Source of the DNA: Oscillospiraceae bacterium
Lineage (GTDB): Bacteria > Bacillota > Clostridia > Oscillospirales > Ruminococcaceae
Direction of reading: 5' to 3'
Length of the DNA: 64,000 nucleotides
Assembly (NCBI GenBank): GCA_022793675.1
Contig: JAAWDH010000005.1
Coordinates: 92,277 to 156,276 of the forward strand
Below are positions 32,377 through 41,823 of this stretch, one piece after another (position 1 is the stretch's first letter; each line of letters opens with the position of its first letter). The position numbers and the translations under genes are program-made. The notes under the pieces were generated by a model. It saw only the letters and a program-made list of their open reading frames with translations, had not been told where the DNA came from and ran no database searches.

Positions 32377-35349
32377 TTATTGGGCCGAACCTTTTTCAAA
32401 AGCCGACGCATACCTGACCGCATCCAAAAGCGAACGCAGCCGAATGCGCACAGCGCCTAGGTTGTTGATTTCGTCAATTTTCAGCTGGGTGTAAAGGCGG
32501 CCTGCCGATTCCAAGATGGCCCGCACCTCGTCGGTAGTGATGGCGTCCAGCCCGCAGCCAAAGCTCACCAGCTGAATCAGCTCCATATCAGGGTTCCCAG
32601 CAACATATTTGGCGGCGTTATAAAGCCTTGCATGATAAGTCCATTGGTTGAGCACATCCACCTTCTGCGGTTCGACAAGCCCGGCGACGCAGTCCTCCGA
32701 AACCACGACCATCCCTAAGCTGCCCAACAGCCGGTCAATGCCGTGGTTGATTTCCGGGTCGGCGTGATAGGGCCGCCCGCACAGTACCGCAATCCGCTTG
32801 CCCTGCTCGCGGGCATAGCGGATGTACTCCTGGCCTTTGGCGGCGGTCTCGGCCTGCCACTGGGCATAGGCGCGATAGGCGGCTTTGGCGGCCTTGGACA
32901 CCTCGCCCTTGGAGAGACCAGGAAATTCGCTGCCAAAATAAACGGCAGCCTTTTTGATAAAATCCTTGGGCCGATGCAGCCCAAAGTAAGGGTAAAGGAA
33001 GCGGACGCCCTGAAGCTTTCCAACGTTGGCGTGCAGCAGCTCCGGGTAATAGGCAACGACCGGGCAGTTATAGTGGTTGTCACCCTTTTTCTCATCAAAA
33101 TTGTAGGCAAGGCAAGGATAGAAAATCGTATCGATCCCTTCGCGGAGCAGCCATTCGATATGCCCATGCATCAGCTTGGCCGGATAGCATACCGTGTCGG
33201 AAGGGATGGTATAACGTCCCATGTCGTAGGTCTTCAGGGAGGACACCGGCGAAACGATTACCTCAAACCCCAGCTCGGAAAGGAAAGTGTGCCAAAAAGG
33301 CAGATTCTCAATCATATTAAGCCCTAAAGGCAGGCCGATTTTCCCCCGCGGGCCGGGCCTTGGCTCCAGCGCGCGGATACGGTCCATTTTGAACTGGTAG
33401 ATGTTTGGCAGCCGCTCGGTCTCATCAACGCCCAGCGGCTTTTCGCATTTGTTGCCGGAGATATACCGTCCGCCGTCGGCGAACAGATTGACCGTGAGGC
33501 TGCAGCGGTTGGCGCAGCCCTTGCAGGCGGCGGAACGGGCGGTATGGGTAAAAGCCTCCAGTTCCGGCAGCGTCAGCAGCGCCGAATTTTCCAGACGAAG
33601 CTCCTTGCTGTAAAGCGCCGCGCCAAAAGCCCCCATCAGCCCAGCAATGGCGGGACGGGTCACTTCCCGGCCAATTTCCCGTTCAAAACTGCGCAGCACC
33701 GCGTCGTTTAGGAATGTGCCGCCCTGGACGACGATGTGCTCCCCCAGCTCGTCGGGGCTATGGGCGCGGATGACCTTGTAAATGGCATTTTTGACGACGC
33801 TTATTGAAAGGCCTGCCGAAATATCCTCGACGCCCGCGCCGTCCTTCTGGGCCTGCTTGACGGAAGAGTTCATGAAAACCGTACAGCGGGAGCCTAAATC
33901 TACCGGATATTGGGAGAAAAGGCCCCGCTCGGAGAACTCCTCAATGGAATAGCCAAGGGATTTGGCAAAAGTTTCTAAAAAAGAGCCGCAGCCCGACGAA
34001 CAGGCTTCGTTAAGCATAATACTATCAATGGCGCCGTTTTTGACTTTGAAACACTTAATATCTTGGCCGCCGATGTCAAGGATAAAGTCGACCTTCGGCT
34101 CAAAATGGCGGGCCGCCCGGAAATGGGCCATTGTTTCCACCAGCCCGGCGTCAACGTGAAAAGCGTGCTGGATCAGCTCCTCGCCGTAACCAGTGACAGC
34201 GCTGCCTTTGATCGTAATCTGCCCGCCGCAAAGCCCCCGCAGTGCAATCAGCTGTTCGCGGATAATAGACACCGGATTGCCGCGGTTGGAGCTATAGTAC
34301 TGATAAAGAATAGCATTATCTTCACTTAACAGGACAACTTTGGTCGTAGTACTGCCGCAGTCGATACCAAGGTAAGCGCCGCCGCTGTAACTTCCGATAT
34401 CCCGAACCGGCAGGGTGGCTTTGGCGTGGCGGGCAGCAAAAGCGCCGTAATCATCATCGCCCGAAAAAAGGGGCGGCAGGCAGCTAACAGCAGTAACGTC
34501 CGTGCTGGCTTTTTCCACCCGCGCAAGAAGATCCGGCAGGTCAGTCTCACCGCAGCTCTCGCCGGCGTAAAGGGCGGCCCCCAACGCCACCGAGAACTGC
34601 CCTAATTCCGGAAAAAGCGCATTTTCCGGTGCAAGACGCAGCGTTTGGGCAAAACGGCGCTGAAGCTCCTTAAAAAAGAACAGCGGCCCGCCTAGAAAAG
34701 CCACCCGGCCCTTAATCTCCCGGCCTTGGGCAAGGCCGGTGATGGTCTGATCGACGACAGCCTGGAAAATGCTGGCGGCAAGGTCTTCCTTGCGCGCGCC
34801 CTGGTTCAGCAGCGGCTGAATGTCCGATTTGGCGAAAACGCCGCAGCGGGAAGCAATCGGATAAATGCGTTCATGGCGGGCGGCAAGCCCATCCAGCTCT
34901 TCCGGCGTCACATCCAGCAGCGTTGCCATCTGGTCAATAAAAGCGCCGGTGCCGCCGGCGCAGGTACCGTTCATCCGCTCCTCGACACCGCCGGTCAGAA
35001 AGAGGATTTTTGCATCCTCTCCCCCCAGCTCAATCACTACGTCAATGTCGCCGCCAAAAAGCTCCGCCGCCTTGCTGGTGGCAAAAACCTCTTGGACGAA
35101 AGGAATATCAGCGGCGCGGGCAAGCCCAAAGCCCGCCGAGCCGGAAAGGGCCGTGCGGAAAGGCTTTTCCCCCAATACCCCCGCCGCCAGCCGCAGCACC
35201 TCGGCAGTCTTTTGGCGCACCTGGGAAAAATGCCGCTCATAATGGCGGAAAAGCAGCTTTTCGCCGTCCGTCACCACCACTTTGACGGTGGTCGAGCCAA
35301 TATCGATGCCTACCGTATAACTCAAAACCTGCTCACGCCCTTCCCTCAT
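32377..35349 (-). CDS. Multidomain acyl-CoA dehydratase activase/DUF2229 protein, plasmalogen synthase PlsA-like
   Basis: 990 aa. Two BadF/HgdC ATPase modules are in tandem: the first at about 9-270 (VGIDIGSTTVKVV, then MNGTCAGGTGAFIDQMA), the second at about 325-590 (LGIDCGSTTTKVVLL, then NEACSSGCGSFLETFA and GSRCTVFMNSSVKQAQ). The C-terminal part from about 640 is DUF2229 with a Cys-rich start (ACKGCANRCSLT). ATP-driven electron transfer to the HgdB-like partner is the known job of such activases. The start is taken at ATG 35349; a TTG at 35325 is possible. It overlaps the TetR gene by 17 bases. Confidence 0.78.
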   Translation of the reverse strand: MREGREQVLSYTVGIDIGSTTVKVVVTDGEKLLFRHYERHFSQVRQKTAEVLRLAAGVLGEKPFRTALSGSAGFGLARAADIPFVQEVFATSKAAELFGGDIDVVIELGGEDAKILFLTGGVEERMNGTCAGGTGAFIDQMATLLDVTPEELDGLAARHERIYPIASRCGVFAKSDIQPLLNQGARKEDLAASIFQAVVDQTITGLAQGREIKGRVAFLGGPLFFFKELQRRFAQTLRLAPENALFPELGQFSVALGAALYAGESCGETDLPDLLARVEKASTDVTAVSCLPPLFSGDDDYGAFAARHAKATLPVRDIGSYSGGAYLGIDCGSTTTKVVLLSEDNAILYQYYSSNRGNPVSIIREQLIALRGLCGGQITIKGSAVTGYGEELIQHAFHVDAGLVETMAHFRAARHFEPKVDFILDIGGQDIKCFKVKNGAIDSIMLNEACSSGCGSFLETFAKSLGYSIEEFSERGLFSQYPVDLGSRCTVFMNSSVKQAQKDGAGVEDISAGLSISVVKNAIYKVIRAHSPDELGEHIVVQGGTFLNDAVLRSFEREIGREVTRPAIAGLMGAFGAALYSKELRLENSALLTLPELEAFTHTARSAACKGCANRCSLTVNLFADGGRYISGNKCEKPLGVDETERLPNIYQFKMDRIRALEPRPGPRGKIGLPLGLNMIENLPFWHTFLSELGFEVIVSPVSSLKTYDMGRYTIPSDTVCYPAKLMHGHIEWLLREGIDTIFYPCLAYNFDEKKGDNHYNCPVVAYYPELLHANVGKLQGVRFLYPYFGLHRPKDFIKKAAVYFGSEFPGLSKGEVSKAAKAAYRAYAQWQAETAAKGQEYIRYAREQGKRIAVLCGRPYHADPEINHGIDRLLGSLGMVVVSEDCVAGLVEPQKVDVLNQWTYHARLYNAAKYVAGNPDMELIQLVSFGCGLDAITTDEVRAILESAGRLYTQLKIDEINNLGAVRIRLRSLLDAVRYASAFEKGSAQ

Positions 35350-36016
35350 TGCTATCTCTTTCTTTTTGCCCAGGTTCCAGGATACCGTAAGAAATAACCT
35401 CCAGCGCCATCGCCATCTCCTTCTGCATCATCCGCATCCGCTCTTCCAGCGGAATGTCCAGCATTACCGCCGGCGACAGGTACTTTTCCTGAAGGTGGAT
35501 CACCAAATCGGTGACCAGCTCCAGCACCATCTCCCGATCAATGCCGGCGCGGACGGGGCTGCGGCTCAGATAAAGACGAAGCCCTAGGCTCAAGGCATTT
35601 TCAAACCGCGCCCGTTCCTTGCGGAAAAACTCTTCCAGCAGCGCCGAATGCCCCTGAGGCAGCTGGACCATGATGCGGTAATGATGGGGGTGGCTGCTGA
35701 AAAAATCCAGCTGGCGCTGATAAAAATTATTGAGAGCCGTCAGCGGCTCTTCCGGCACAGATGCATCGACCGGCTCCATAGCGGCGGCCACCTCCGCCCG
35801 GCAGCGTTCCAGTACCTCCATAAAGAGATTCTCTTTGGACTTAAAGTAATGGAACAAAAGCCCCTTGGAAATACCGGCGTCGGCGCAGATCTGATTGGTG
35901 GAAGCGCCTTCGTAGCCGTGCTCGCCAAAAGCAGCGACAGCTGCCCGCAGGATACGCTCGCGGTTGGTCGGTTCCCCGCCAGCAGAAAACTGGGTTTTAC
36001 CCTGTCCCATGCGCAT
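35333..36016 (-). CDS. TetR/AcrR family regulator of the PlsA/PlsR-like operon
   Basis: 227 aa from the ATG at 36016, five bases after AAAGGGG; the longer frame to 36043 skips that site. The helix-turn-helix is RILRAAVAAFGEHGYEGASTNQICADAGISKGLLFHYFKSKENLF at about 20-65. The C-terminal helical domain should bind an acyl or lipid-like effector. The stop overlaps the PlsA-like gene, so the regulator and pls-like genes form one operon. A palindromic operator covers its own -35 box. Confidence 0.93.
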   Translation of the reverse strand: MRMGQGKTQFSAGGEPTNRERILRAAVAAFGEHGYEGASTNQICADAGISKGLLFHYFKSKENLFMEVLERCRAEVAAAMEPVDASVPEEPLTALNNFYQRQLDFFSSHPHHYRIMVQLPQGHSALLEEFFRKERARFENALSLGLRLYLSRSPVRAGIDREMVLELVTDLVIHLQEKYLSPAVMLDIPLEERMRMMQKEMAMALEVISYGILEPGQKERDSNEGRA

Positions 36017-36087
36017 CAACGCCCCTTTCATCTGGAAAGTCATATAAAATACACAATTTTACAGTGCCCACATTGGCTGTTTTACCT

Positions 36088-36116
36088 ATTATATCATAGA
36101 TTGACCAGTTGGTCTA
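36088..36116 (-). promoter_or_regulatory. Promoter with TetR-type operator
   Basis: On the minus strand TAGACC (36111-36116) and TATAAT (36088-36093) are 17 bases apart. The perfect palindrome GACCAACTGGTC (36103-36114) covers the -35 hexamer, consistent with autorepression by the TetR protein. Confidence 0.7.
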
Positions 36117-36297
36117 CCCCTTAAACCGACAAAAAGAGCGGACGGTTCTTCTGAAAAAATTAGCCTTTTTGCAGCGAAGGGCTGGCGATTTCATGAACAT
36201 TTTCCGGATTTATCCGCTTTTGCCGCATATTCCCGGCCCTATCCGCCCACACTGCCCTTGCCGGGAAAGGATCCCAGCAGAAAGGATGATTCTTTAC

Positions 36298-36783
36298 ATG
36301 AAAAAAATTTTACGGTTTCTGGCAGCAATAACAGCGGCGCTCTCTATCGCGGCGGCAATGCCCGCTGCCGCTTCAGCGGCGGGGCCCTGCCAGCCGGTGA
36401 TTTCCTGCACGGCAGAGGAACAGCAGATGATGATGTGGATTGTCCAGCAAGAGGTCCGCGGCGCAAGCCTACAGCACAAACGGGTCATCGCCCGCGTGAT
36501 TGTCAACCGGGTGCTGTCTGACAAGTTCCCAGACACAGTCAGCGAGGTGCTGACCCAGAAAAACCAGTTTACCTCGCTGCAAAACTGGTACCAACGCCGC
36601 TATGAGCCGGACGCCGATACCCGCCGGGCTGTCTGGGAAGTCGTTACCGGCCGCTATAGCGACGACTGCGGCGGCGCGCTGTTTTTTTATGCGCCGCGCT
36701 GGGCAAGCGGTTCGGCAGCATCCTGGTTTGAAAAGAAACTCCATTACCTGTTCGAGATGGAAGGCCACCGCTTTTTCAGCTAA
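36298..36783 (+). CDS. SleB-type cell wall hydrolase
   Basis: 161 aa from the ATG at 36298; AAAGGA is about twelve bases upstream. A signal peptide covers residues 1-30 (MKKILRFLAAIT to AAASAAG). The Hydrolase_2 (SleB) pattern follows: WIVQQEVRGASLQHKRVIARVIVNRVL, KNQFTSL and ALFFYAPRWASGSAASWF. The E in QQEVRG matches the family's catalytic glutamate. It has no peptidoglycan-binding domain. It is predicted to be exported and to cut cortex or wall glycan, probably at spore germination or cell-wall turnover. Confidence 0.9.
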   Translation: MKKILRFLAAITAALSIAAAMPAAASAAGPCQPVISCTAEEQQMMMWIVQQEVRGASLQHKRVIARVIVNRVLSDKFPDTVSEVLTQKNQFTSLQNWYQRRYEPDADTRRAVWEVVTGRYSDDCGGALFFYAPRWASGSAASWFEKKLHYLFEMEGHRFFS

Positions 36784-36815
36784 AAAGGTACAGCGCCTCC
36801 TAAAAACCGATAAAC

Positions 36816-36859
36816 AAGCGCCTGCTGCGTGCCCATCCGAGCCAACGCAGTAGGCGCTT
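36816..36859. terminator. 15-bp hairpin between convergent genes
   Basis: AAGCGCCTGCTGCGT pairs with ACGCAGTAGGCGCTT with one mismatch and a 14-base loop. It separates the plus-strand sleB-like gene from the minus-strand yebC. The arm ACGCAGTAGGCG is the same word that opens the intergenic repeats. Confidence 0.65.
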
Positions 36860-36864
36860 ACATA

Positions 36865-37605
36865 TTACTCGTCGCCTAAGGTGTCGCAGTTGTGCCAGAC
36901 GCTCTGGACATCGTCGTTGTCTTCCAGCTTTTCAAGCAGCAGACCCATTTTGCGGATCTGCTCCTCGTCGGTCAGGGAAACATAGGTGTCGGGCACCATC
37001 TGCAGCTCGGCGGTCTCGAAGCTGTAGCCTAGGCCCTGCAGGGCCTCCAGCACGTTGTTGAAGGCGGACGGCTCACAAGTCACCTCGACCATATCGTCTT
37101 CCATTGAGAAATCGTCAGCGCCGGCTTCCATCACGTCTTCCATGATCTTTTCCTCGCTGTACTGGCCATCTTCGTTATTGATAATGAAGATCCCCTTCTC
37201 TTTGAAGCTGAAAGAGACGCAGCCGGTGGTCCCCAAATTGCCGCCGAACTTATCAAAGGTATGGCGGACATCGCCGGCTGTGCGGTTGCGGTTGTCGGTC
37301 AGGCACTCGACGATAACGGCTACCCCGCCGGGACCATAACCCTCGTAAACAATATTTTCATAGCTGTTGCGGTCACCGTCGCCCATAGCCTTCTTGATAA
37401 TCCGCTCGATGTTATCGTTGGGGACATTGTTGGCCTTAGCCTTGGCAATCAGCATTTTCAAAGTGCTGTTGTTGTCAGGGTCGCCGCCGCCAGACTTGAC
37501 AGCTACGGCGATTTCGCGGCCAATTTTAGTGAAGATCTGGGCCTTTGCGCCGTCGGTCTTCTCCTTTTTCCTTTTGATATTGTTCCATTTGGAATGTCCA
37601 GACAT
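36865..37605 (-). CDS. YebC/PmpR family regulator
   Basis: 246 aa with the defining start MSGHSKWNNIKRKKEKTDGAKAQIFTKIGREI and VPNDNIERIIKKAMGD, KFGGNLGTTGCVSF later. The three-domain protein is now linked to relief of ribosome stalling as well as to DNA binding. Ordinary length and composition. Transcribed alone toward sleB. Confidence 0.96.
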   Translation of the reverse strand: MSGHSKWNNIKRKKEKTDGAKAQIFTKIGREIAVAVKSGGGDPDNNSTLKMLIAKAKANNVPNDNIERIIKKAMGDGDRNSYENIVYEGYGPGGVAVIVECLTDNRNRTAGDVRHTFDKFGGNLGTTGCVSFSFKEKGIFIINNEDGQYSEEKIMEDVMEAGADDFSMEDDMVEVTCEPSAFNNVLEALQGLGYSFETAELQMVPDTYVSLTDEEQIRKMGLLLEKLEDNDDVQSVWHNCDTLGDE

Positions 37606-37645
37606 AGGAGTACATCCTTTCTTAACATGATATTTTTCAGCGATT

Positions 37646-37674
37646 GAATAGCCGCTGCTTTTCCAGGCATACTA
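37646..37674 (+). promoter_or_regulatory. Sigma-G-like (forespore) promoter
   Basis: GAATA (37646-37650) and CATACTA (37668-37674) are 17 bases apart. They fit the sigma-G consensus of GHATR and CATNHTA. The ATG of the SQN-repeat gene is 26 bases downstream. Confidence 0.6.
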
Positions 37675-37699
37675 GAGGTGTAAAGTGAGGTGAAAAACC

Positions 37700-37843
37700 A
37701 TGAGCAAGAATCAGCAGAACAACCAGTCTCAGAATAGCCGTTCTCAGAACAGCCAGTCCCAGAACAACCAGTCCCAGAATAGCCGTTCTCAGAACAGCCA
37801 ATCCCAGAACAACCAGTCTTCTCAGAATAACAGCCAAGACTGA
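37700..37843 (+). CDS. SQN-repeat peptide, possible gamma-type small acid-soluble spore protein
   Basis: 47 aa from the ATG at 37700, with GAGGTG eight bases upstream. After MSKNQQNNQ the protein is built of Ser, Gln and Asn with a few Arg, and two near-exact 15-residue units (SQNSRSQNSQSQNNQ) give a 45-base tandem repeat in the DNA. It has no Cys, Trp or hydrophobic residues. It is flanked by a sigma-G-like promoter and a clean terminator, so it is a separate gene. Composition and promoter match the idea of a gamma-type SASP, an amino acid store in spores. No sequence homology to known SASPs can be claimed. Confidence 0.7.
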   Translation: MSKNQQNNQSQNSRSQNSQSQNNQSQNSRSQNSQSQNNQSSQNNSQD

Positions 37844-37870
37844 AACGCATAATGGCTTTTGACCAAAAAG

Positions 37871-37895
37871 GGAACGGTCCATCCGTTCTCTTTTT
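37871..37895 (+). terminator. Rho-independent terminator of the SQN-repeat gene
   Basis: GAACGG (37872-37877) pairs with CCGTTC (37883-37888) around a TCCAT loop, followed by T CTTTTT. Confidence 0.8.
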
Positions 37896-37942
37896 CATTT
37901 ATGCCGCAAAATCAGCAAGCCGATTTTCTAGCATATAGCTGC

Positions 37943-38027
37943 CGTCGCAGTAGGCGGGCATGGCTTCCCGCCCAGTGACCCTAGCGACTAAAAGTCTTTG
38001 CCAAGCTTTCTTCAGAAAGCGCCGTCC
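37943..38027 (+). repeat. Intergenic repeat, copy 4
   Basis: CGTCGCAGTAGGCGGG opens it. GCGACTAAAAGTCTTTGCC and the core GCTTTCTTCAGAAAGC (38005-38020) close it. It touches the stop codon of the YitT-type gene at 38028. Confidence 0.85.
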
Positions 38028-38903
38028 TTAACTTTCCTGTTCCACCGGCTTAAAGCCTTCGCCCATCGTCTCGGTGGAGTCGGCGGCAATCATAAAGGCG
38101 TCGGGGTCAAGCTGGCGGACGATGCGCTTGACCTGGTGGTACTCGCTGGCCCGCAGCGCGCAAAGGATCACCCGCTTGCGCTCGCCGGTAAAGCCGCCCT
38201 CGCCGTGGAGCAGCGTTACCCCGCGGGAAAGCCTGTCAAGGATCTCTTTTGTGATGGCCTCGTAATGCTCAGAAAAAATATAAAGCAGCTTGCCGCGGTC
38301 AGAGCTGTAAACCACCACGTCGATCAGCTGGGAAGTGGCAAAAATGACGATCACGCCGTAAAGGGCCGCCTCAATAGAACGGAAAACAATAACCGAAGCG
38401 GTGATGACCACAAAGTCCACCATCATCATCGCCCGCCCCAGCTGAATATGCGGAAACCGCTGATGCAAAAGCTTGGAGACGATATCCGTACCGCCAGTGG
38501 AGCCGGCCGAATAAAAGACAATCCCCAGCCCGGTCCCCGTAAGGACGCCGCCGAAAAGGCAAGCCATCAGCCGCTCGCCGGTGTAGACCGGCAGCCCCAA
38601 CGGCGTGAACACATAGTCGTAAAAAATGGTAAACGACACAACCGACAGCAGCGTCTTCCATAGGAATTCCCGGCCCAGCTGCCGCCAGCCAATCACCAGC
38701 AGCGGCACATTGATCAGCGCCGACACAAGGCCCACTGGCAGCCCAGTACAGTAATTGACTAGAATCGCTATGCCGCTGACCCCGCCGGGCGCAACGCTGC
38801 TGGGCGTGATGAAGTAATAGGTGGCAAAAGCCAAAAAGGCAGTCCCTGTTACCACCATCAGCCCTTCAAACATCAATTCCAACCTGCTGCCGTATTTTTT
38901 CAC
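38028..38903 (-). CDS. YitT family membrane protein (DUF161 plus DUF2179)
   Basis: 291 aa from a GTG at 38903, which follows AAGGAGACGG by about five bases; the frame to 39056 overlaps the upstream gene and lacks a site. Six membrane helices occupy about residues 12-190 (FEGLMVVTGTAFLAFATYYFITP, GGVSGIAIL, STGGTDIVSKLL). The C-terminal cytoplasmic DUF2179 domain begins near 210 (RGVTLLHGEGGFTGERKRVILC). Function is unsettled in the literature; it is a transporter-like protein. Last gene of the rplU-prp-rpmA-obgE-mrnC run. Confidence 0.9.
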   Translation of the reverse strand: MKKYGSRLELMFEGLMVVTGTAFLAFATYYFITPSSVAPGGVSGIAILVNYCTGLPVGLVSALINVPLLVIGWRQLGREFLWKTLLSVVSFTIFYDYVFTPLGLPVYTGERLMACLFGGVLTGTGLGIVFYSAGSTGGTDIVSKLLHQRFPHIQLGRAMMMVDFVVITASVIVFRSIEAALYGVIVIFATSQLIDVVVYSSDRGKLLYIFSEHYEAITKEILDRLSRGVTLLHGEGGFTGERKRVILCALRASEYHQVKRIVRQLDPDAFMIAADSTETMGEGFKPVEQES

Positions 38904-38925
38904 ACCAACCGTCTCCTTTTTTATT

Positions 38926-39321
38926 CTAACCCTCCGCCGCAGCCTCCCAGAGGGCATCAAAAAGGGCCTGGGCCCGCTCCTGCCGCCCCAAAAGATACAG
39001 ATAGCCAAACAGCGCCTCCAACCCCGTCGCACAGCGGTACTGGGCCGGATCGGCATTTTTTGGGGTGTTATTGTGGGTGTTGCGGCCCCGCTTGAAAATG
39101 GCCAGCTCCTCTTCAGTCAACAGCGGCTCCAGCGCCGGAAAAGCCGCCGACTGGGCCGCAGCCGAAACATGGGCAACCGTCCGCCGGTGGAGCTGGCCAA
39201 TAGGCGCGTTCCCCTGCCCCACCAGTCGGGCGCGGACCATCAGCTCAAACACCGCGTCACCCAGAAAAGCCAGCACTAAAGGGCTTAGCTGCTTGGGGTG
39301 GCCGATATACTCAATTTCCAG
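38926..39321 (-). CDS. mrnC: Mini-ribonuclease III (MrnC), probable CTG start
   Basis: 131 aa if started at CTG 39321, six bases after AAAGGAGGGA. No ATG, GTG or TTG lies in frame before the GTG at 39276, which would remove the conserved N-terminus. The residues EIEYIGHPKQLSPLVLAFLGDAVFELMVR align with MrnC of B. subtilis, which starts just here. GDAVFE is the catalytic patch. FKRGRN, PKNADPAQYRCATGLEALFGYLYL complete the single RNase III domain without a dsRNA-binding domain. It processes 23S rRNA ends. It follows obgE by 17 bases. Confidence 0.88.
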   Translation of the reverse strand: MEIEYIGHPKQLSPLVLAFLGDAVFELMVRARLVGQGNAPIGQLHRRTVAHVSAAAQSAAFPALEPLLTEEELAIFKRGRNTHNNTPKNADPAQYRCATGLEALFGYLYLLGRQERAQALFDALWEAAAEG

Positions 39322-39338
39322 CCTGCTCCCTCCTTTGC

Positions 39339-40622
<1,284 letters not shown>

Positions 40623-40644
40623 TCAGGGCTGCCGCAGCAGTCAT

Positions 40645-40676
40645 TGAAAAAACTCCGAGCAAAGGCCCGGAGTTTC
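40645..40676 (-). terminator. Hairpin terminator between rpmA and obgE
   Basis: On the minus strand AACTCCG (40669-40675) pairs with CGGAGTT (40651-40657) and a T-run follows. Expression of obgE probably depends on read-through. Confidence 0.75.
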
Positions 40677-40693
40677 CATGGTCATGGTTCCAC

Positions 40694-40972
40694 TTATGCG
40701 GAATAGACGCTGACCTTTTTACGGTCACGACCGAGACGTTCAAATTTCACTTTGCCGTCAATCAGTGCAAAAAGGGTGTCGTCGCTGCCGATGCCCACAT
40801 TCTCACCGGGGTGGATATGGGTGCCGCGCTGCCGGACAAGGATGTTGCCCGCAAGGACGAACTGGCCGTCGGCGCGCTTGACGCCCAGCCGCTTGGACTC
40901 GGAATCGCGGCCGTTCTTTGTCGAACCAACGCCCTTCTTATGCGCAAAAAACTGCATACTGATCTTTAACAT
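40694..40972 (-). CDS. rpmA: 50S ribosomal protein L27
   Basis: 92 aa. The N-terminal extension [14 protein letters not shown] is the Firmicutes form that Prp cuts after FF, leaving AHKKG as the mature start. The body [24 protein letters not shown] is standard L27. The gene follows prp by five bases. Confidence 0.98.
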   Translation of the reverse strand: MLKISMQFFAHKKGVGSTKNGRDSESKRLGVKRADGQFVLAGNILVRQRGTHIHPGENVGIGSDDTLFALIDGKVKFERLGRDRKKVSVYSA

Positions 40973-40977
40973 AACTC

Positions 40978-41295
40978 TTACACCTCCGAACAGGTAATCT
41001 GGATATTTTGGGGATACTCCTCCCGCAGCAGCTCCAAATGAAGCTTCAGCGCCTGGATAAACGCCTCTGCGCCGCTGTTAGGACACGCCCCCAGTGTCAG
41101 CGTAACAGCGTTCCCATCCGCCTGGACGCCGGCCTTCTGGGCCAGGATCTCAGTGATGCCGTTAGCTGTCAGCTGTACAGCGGAACTCACCGCGGCGCAG
41201 ACGATATCCCGGCCTTCGCTGGCATAGCCGGCGTGGCCCGATACCGAAAAGCCGTAGGGCTTCCCGCCTTTTAGTAAGAAAGCGGCCCGTATCAC
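40978..41295 (-). CDS. prp: Ribosomal-processing cysteine protease Prp
   Basis: 105 aa. The catalytic pair is H21 ([12 protein letters not shown]) and C33 (DIVCAAVSS). Placement between rplU and rpmA is universal in Firmicutes. It removes the extension of L27, so its substrate is the next gene product. Confidence 0.96.
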   Translation of the reverse strand: MIRAAFLLKGGKPYGFSVSGHAGYASEGRDIVCAAVSSAVQLTANGITEILAQKAGVQADGNAVTLTLGACPNSGAEAFIQALKLHLELLREEYPQNIQITCSEV

Positions 41296-41300
41296 GGGAA

Positions 41301-41612
41301 TCAGGCATTGATCGCGTCAATGCGGACCTGGGTGTAGGGCTGTCTGTGACCCATTTTGCGTTTTTCGCTTTTCTTGGGCTTGTAGGTGAAGACGGTGATC
41401 TTCTTGCCTTTGCCGGTTTTCAGAAGCGTACCTTGGACCGATGCGCCCTCTAGATAGGGAGCGCCGACCTTCGCGCCGTTTTCATCAGCCGCCATGACTA
41501 CCTTGTCAAAGGTAACAGCCGATTGGGCGTCGCCTTCCAGCTTCTCGACGAAAATCACGTCGCCAGCCTGGACGCGGTATTGCTTGCCGCCGGTTTCGAT
41601 AATTGCATACAT
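41301..41612 (-). CDS. rplU: 50S ribosomal protein L21
   Basis: 103 aa from the ATG at 41612; an in-frame GTG nine bases upstream is less likely. MYAIIETGGKQYRVQAGD is the typical start and VFTYKPKKSEKRKMGHRQPYTQV the typical end. It is the first gene of the rplU-prp-rpmA operon and lies behind an L21-type leader. Confidence 0.97.
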   Translation of the reverse strand: MYAIIETGGKQYRVQAGDVIFVEKLEGDAQSAVTFDKVVMAADENGAKVGAPYLEGASVQGTLLKTGKGKKITVFTYKPKKSEKRKMGHRQPYTQVRIDAINA

Positions 41613-41629
41613 TGCAGGCACCTGCCTTT

Positions 41630-41695
41630 ACATTAAACTCGCTGCTTCTGGGTGCGGGGAAACCCCGGCTTAGATAACCCAAAACACGCGGTAAA
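41630..41695 (-). promoter_or_regulatory. L21 leader RNA
   Basis: On the minus strand the transcript begins with CCGCGTGTTTTGGGT, then GCCGGGGTTTCCCCG and CACCC. This fits the L21 leader seen before rplU in many Firmicutes, with a GGGGxxxCCCC hairpin between GGGT and ACCC arms. Protein-mediated feedback is the presumed role. Confidence 0.75.
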
Positions 41696-41698
41696 ACC

Positions 41699-41728
41699 AT
41701 TATACCACGCTTATGGGGCTGTTGTCAA
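41699..41728 (-). promoter_or_regulatory. Promoter of the rplU operon
   Basis: TTGACA (41723-41728) and TATAAT (41699-41704) on the minus strand are 18 bases apart. Confidence 0.9.
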
Positions 41729-41823
41729 ATAAAATGCGTGAAATTTCAAAAAAAATTTCCATTTCAGCGATTTTCTATTTTTTGCACAGCCCTGCCGCGC
41801 ACAGGAAGAAAAAACTGGGCAAT

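Noticed and set aside
37700..37843. Tandem repeats considered as a CRISPR array
   Set aside because: The 45-base unit is in frame and codes for an SQN peptide; there are no unique spacers of constant length.
37637..37882. Minus-strand frame with VLGLAVLRTAIL repeats that looks like a membrane protein
   Set aside because: It is the shadow of the SQN repeat. The plus strand has promoter, ribosome site and terminator, the minus strand has none.
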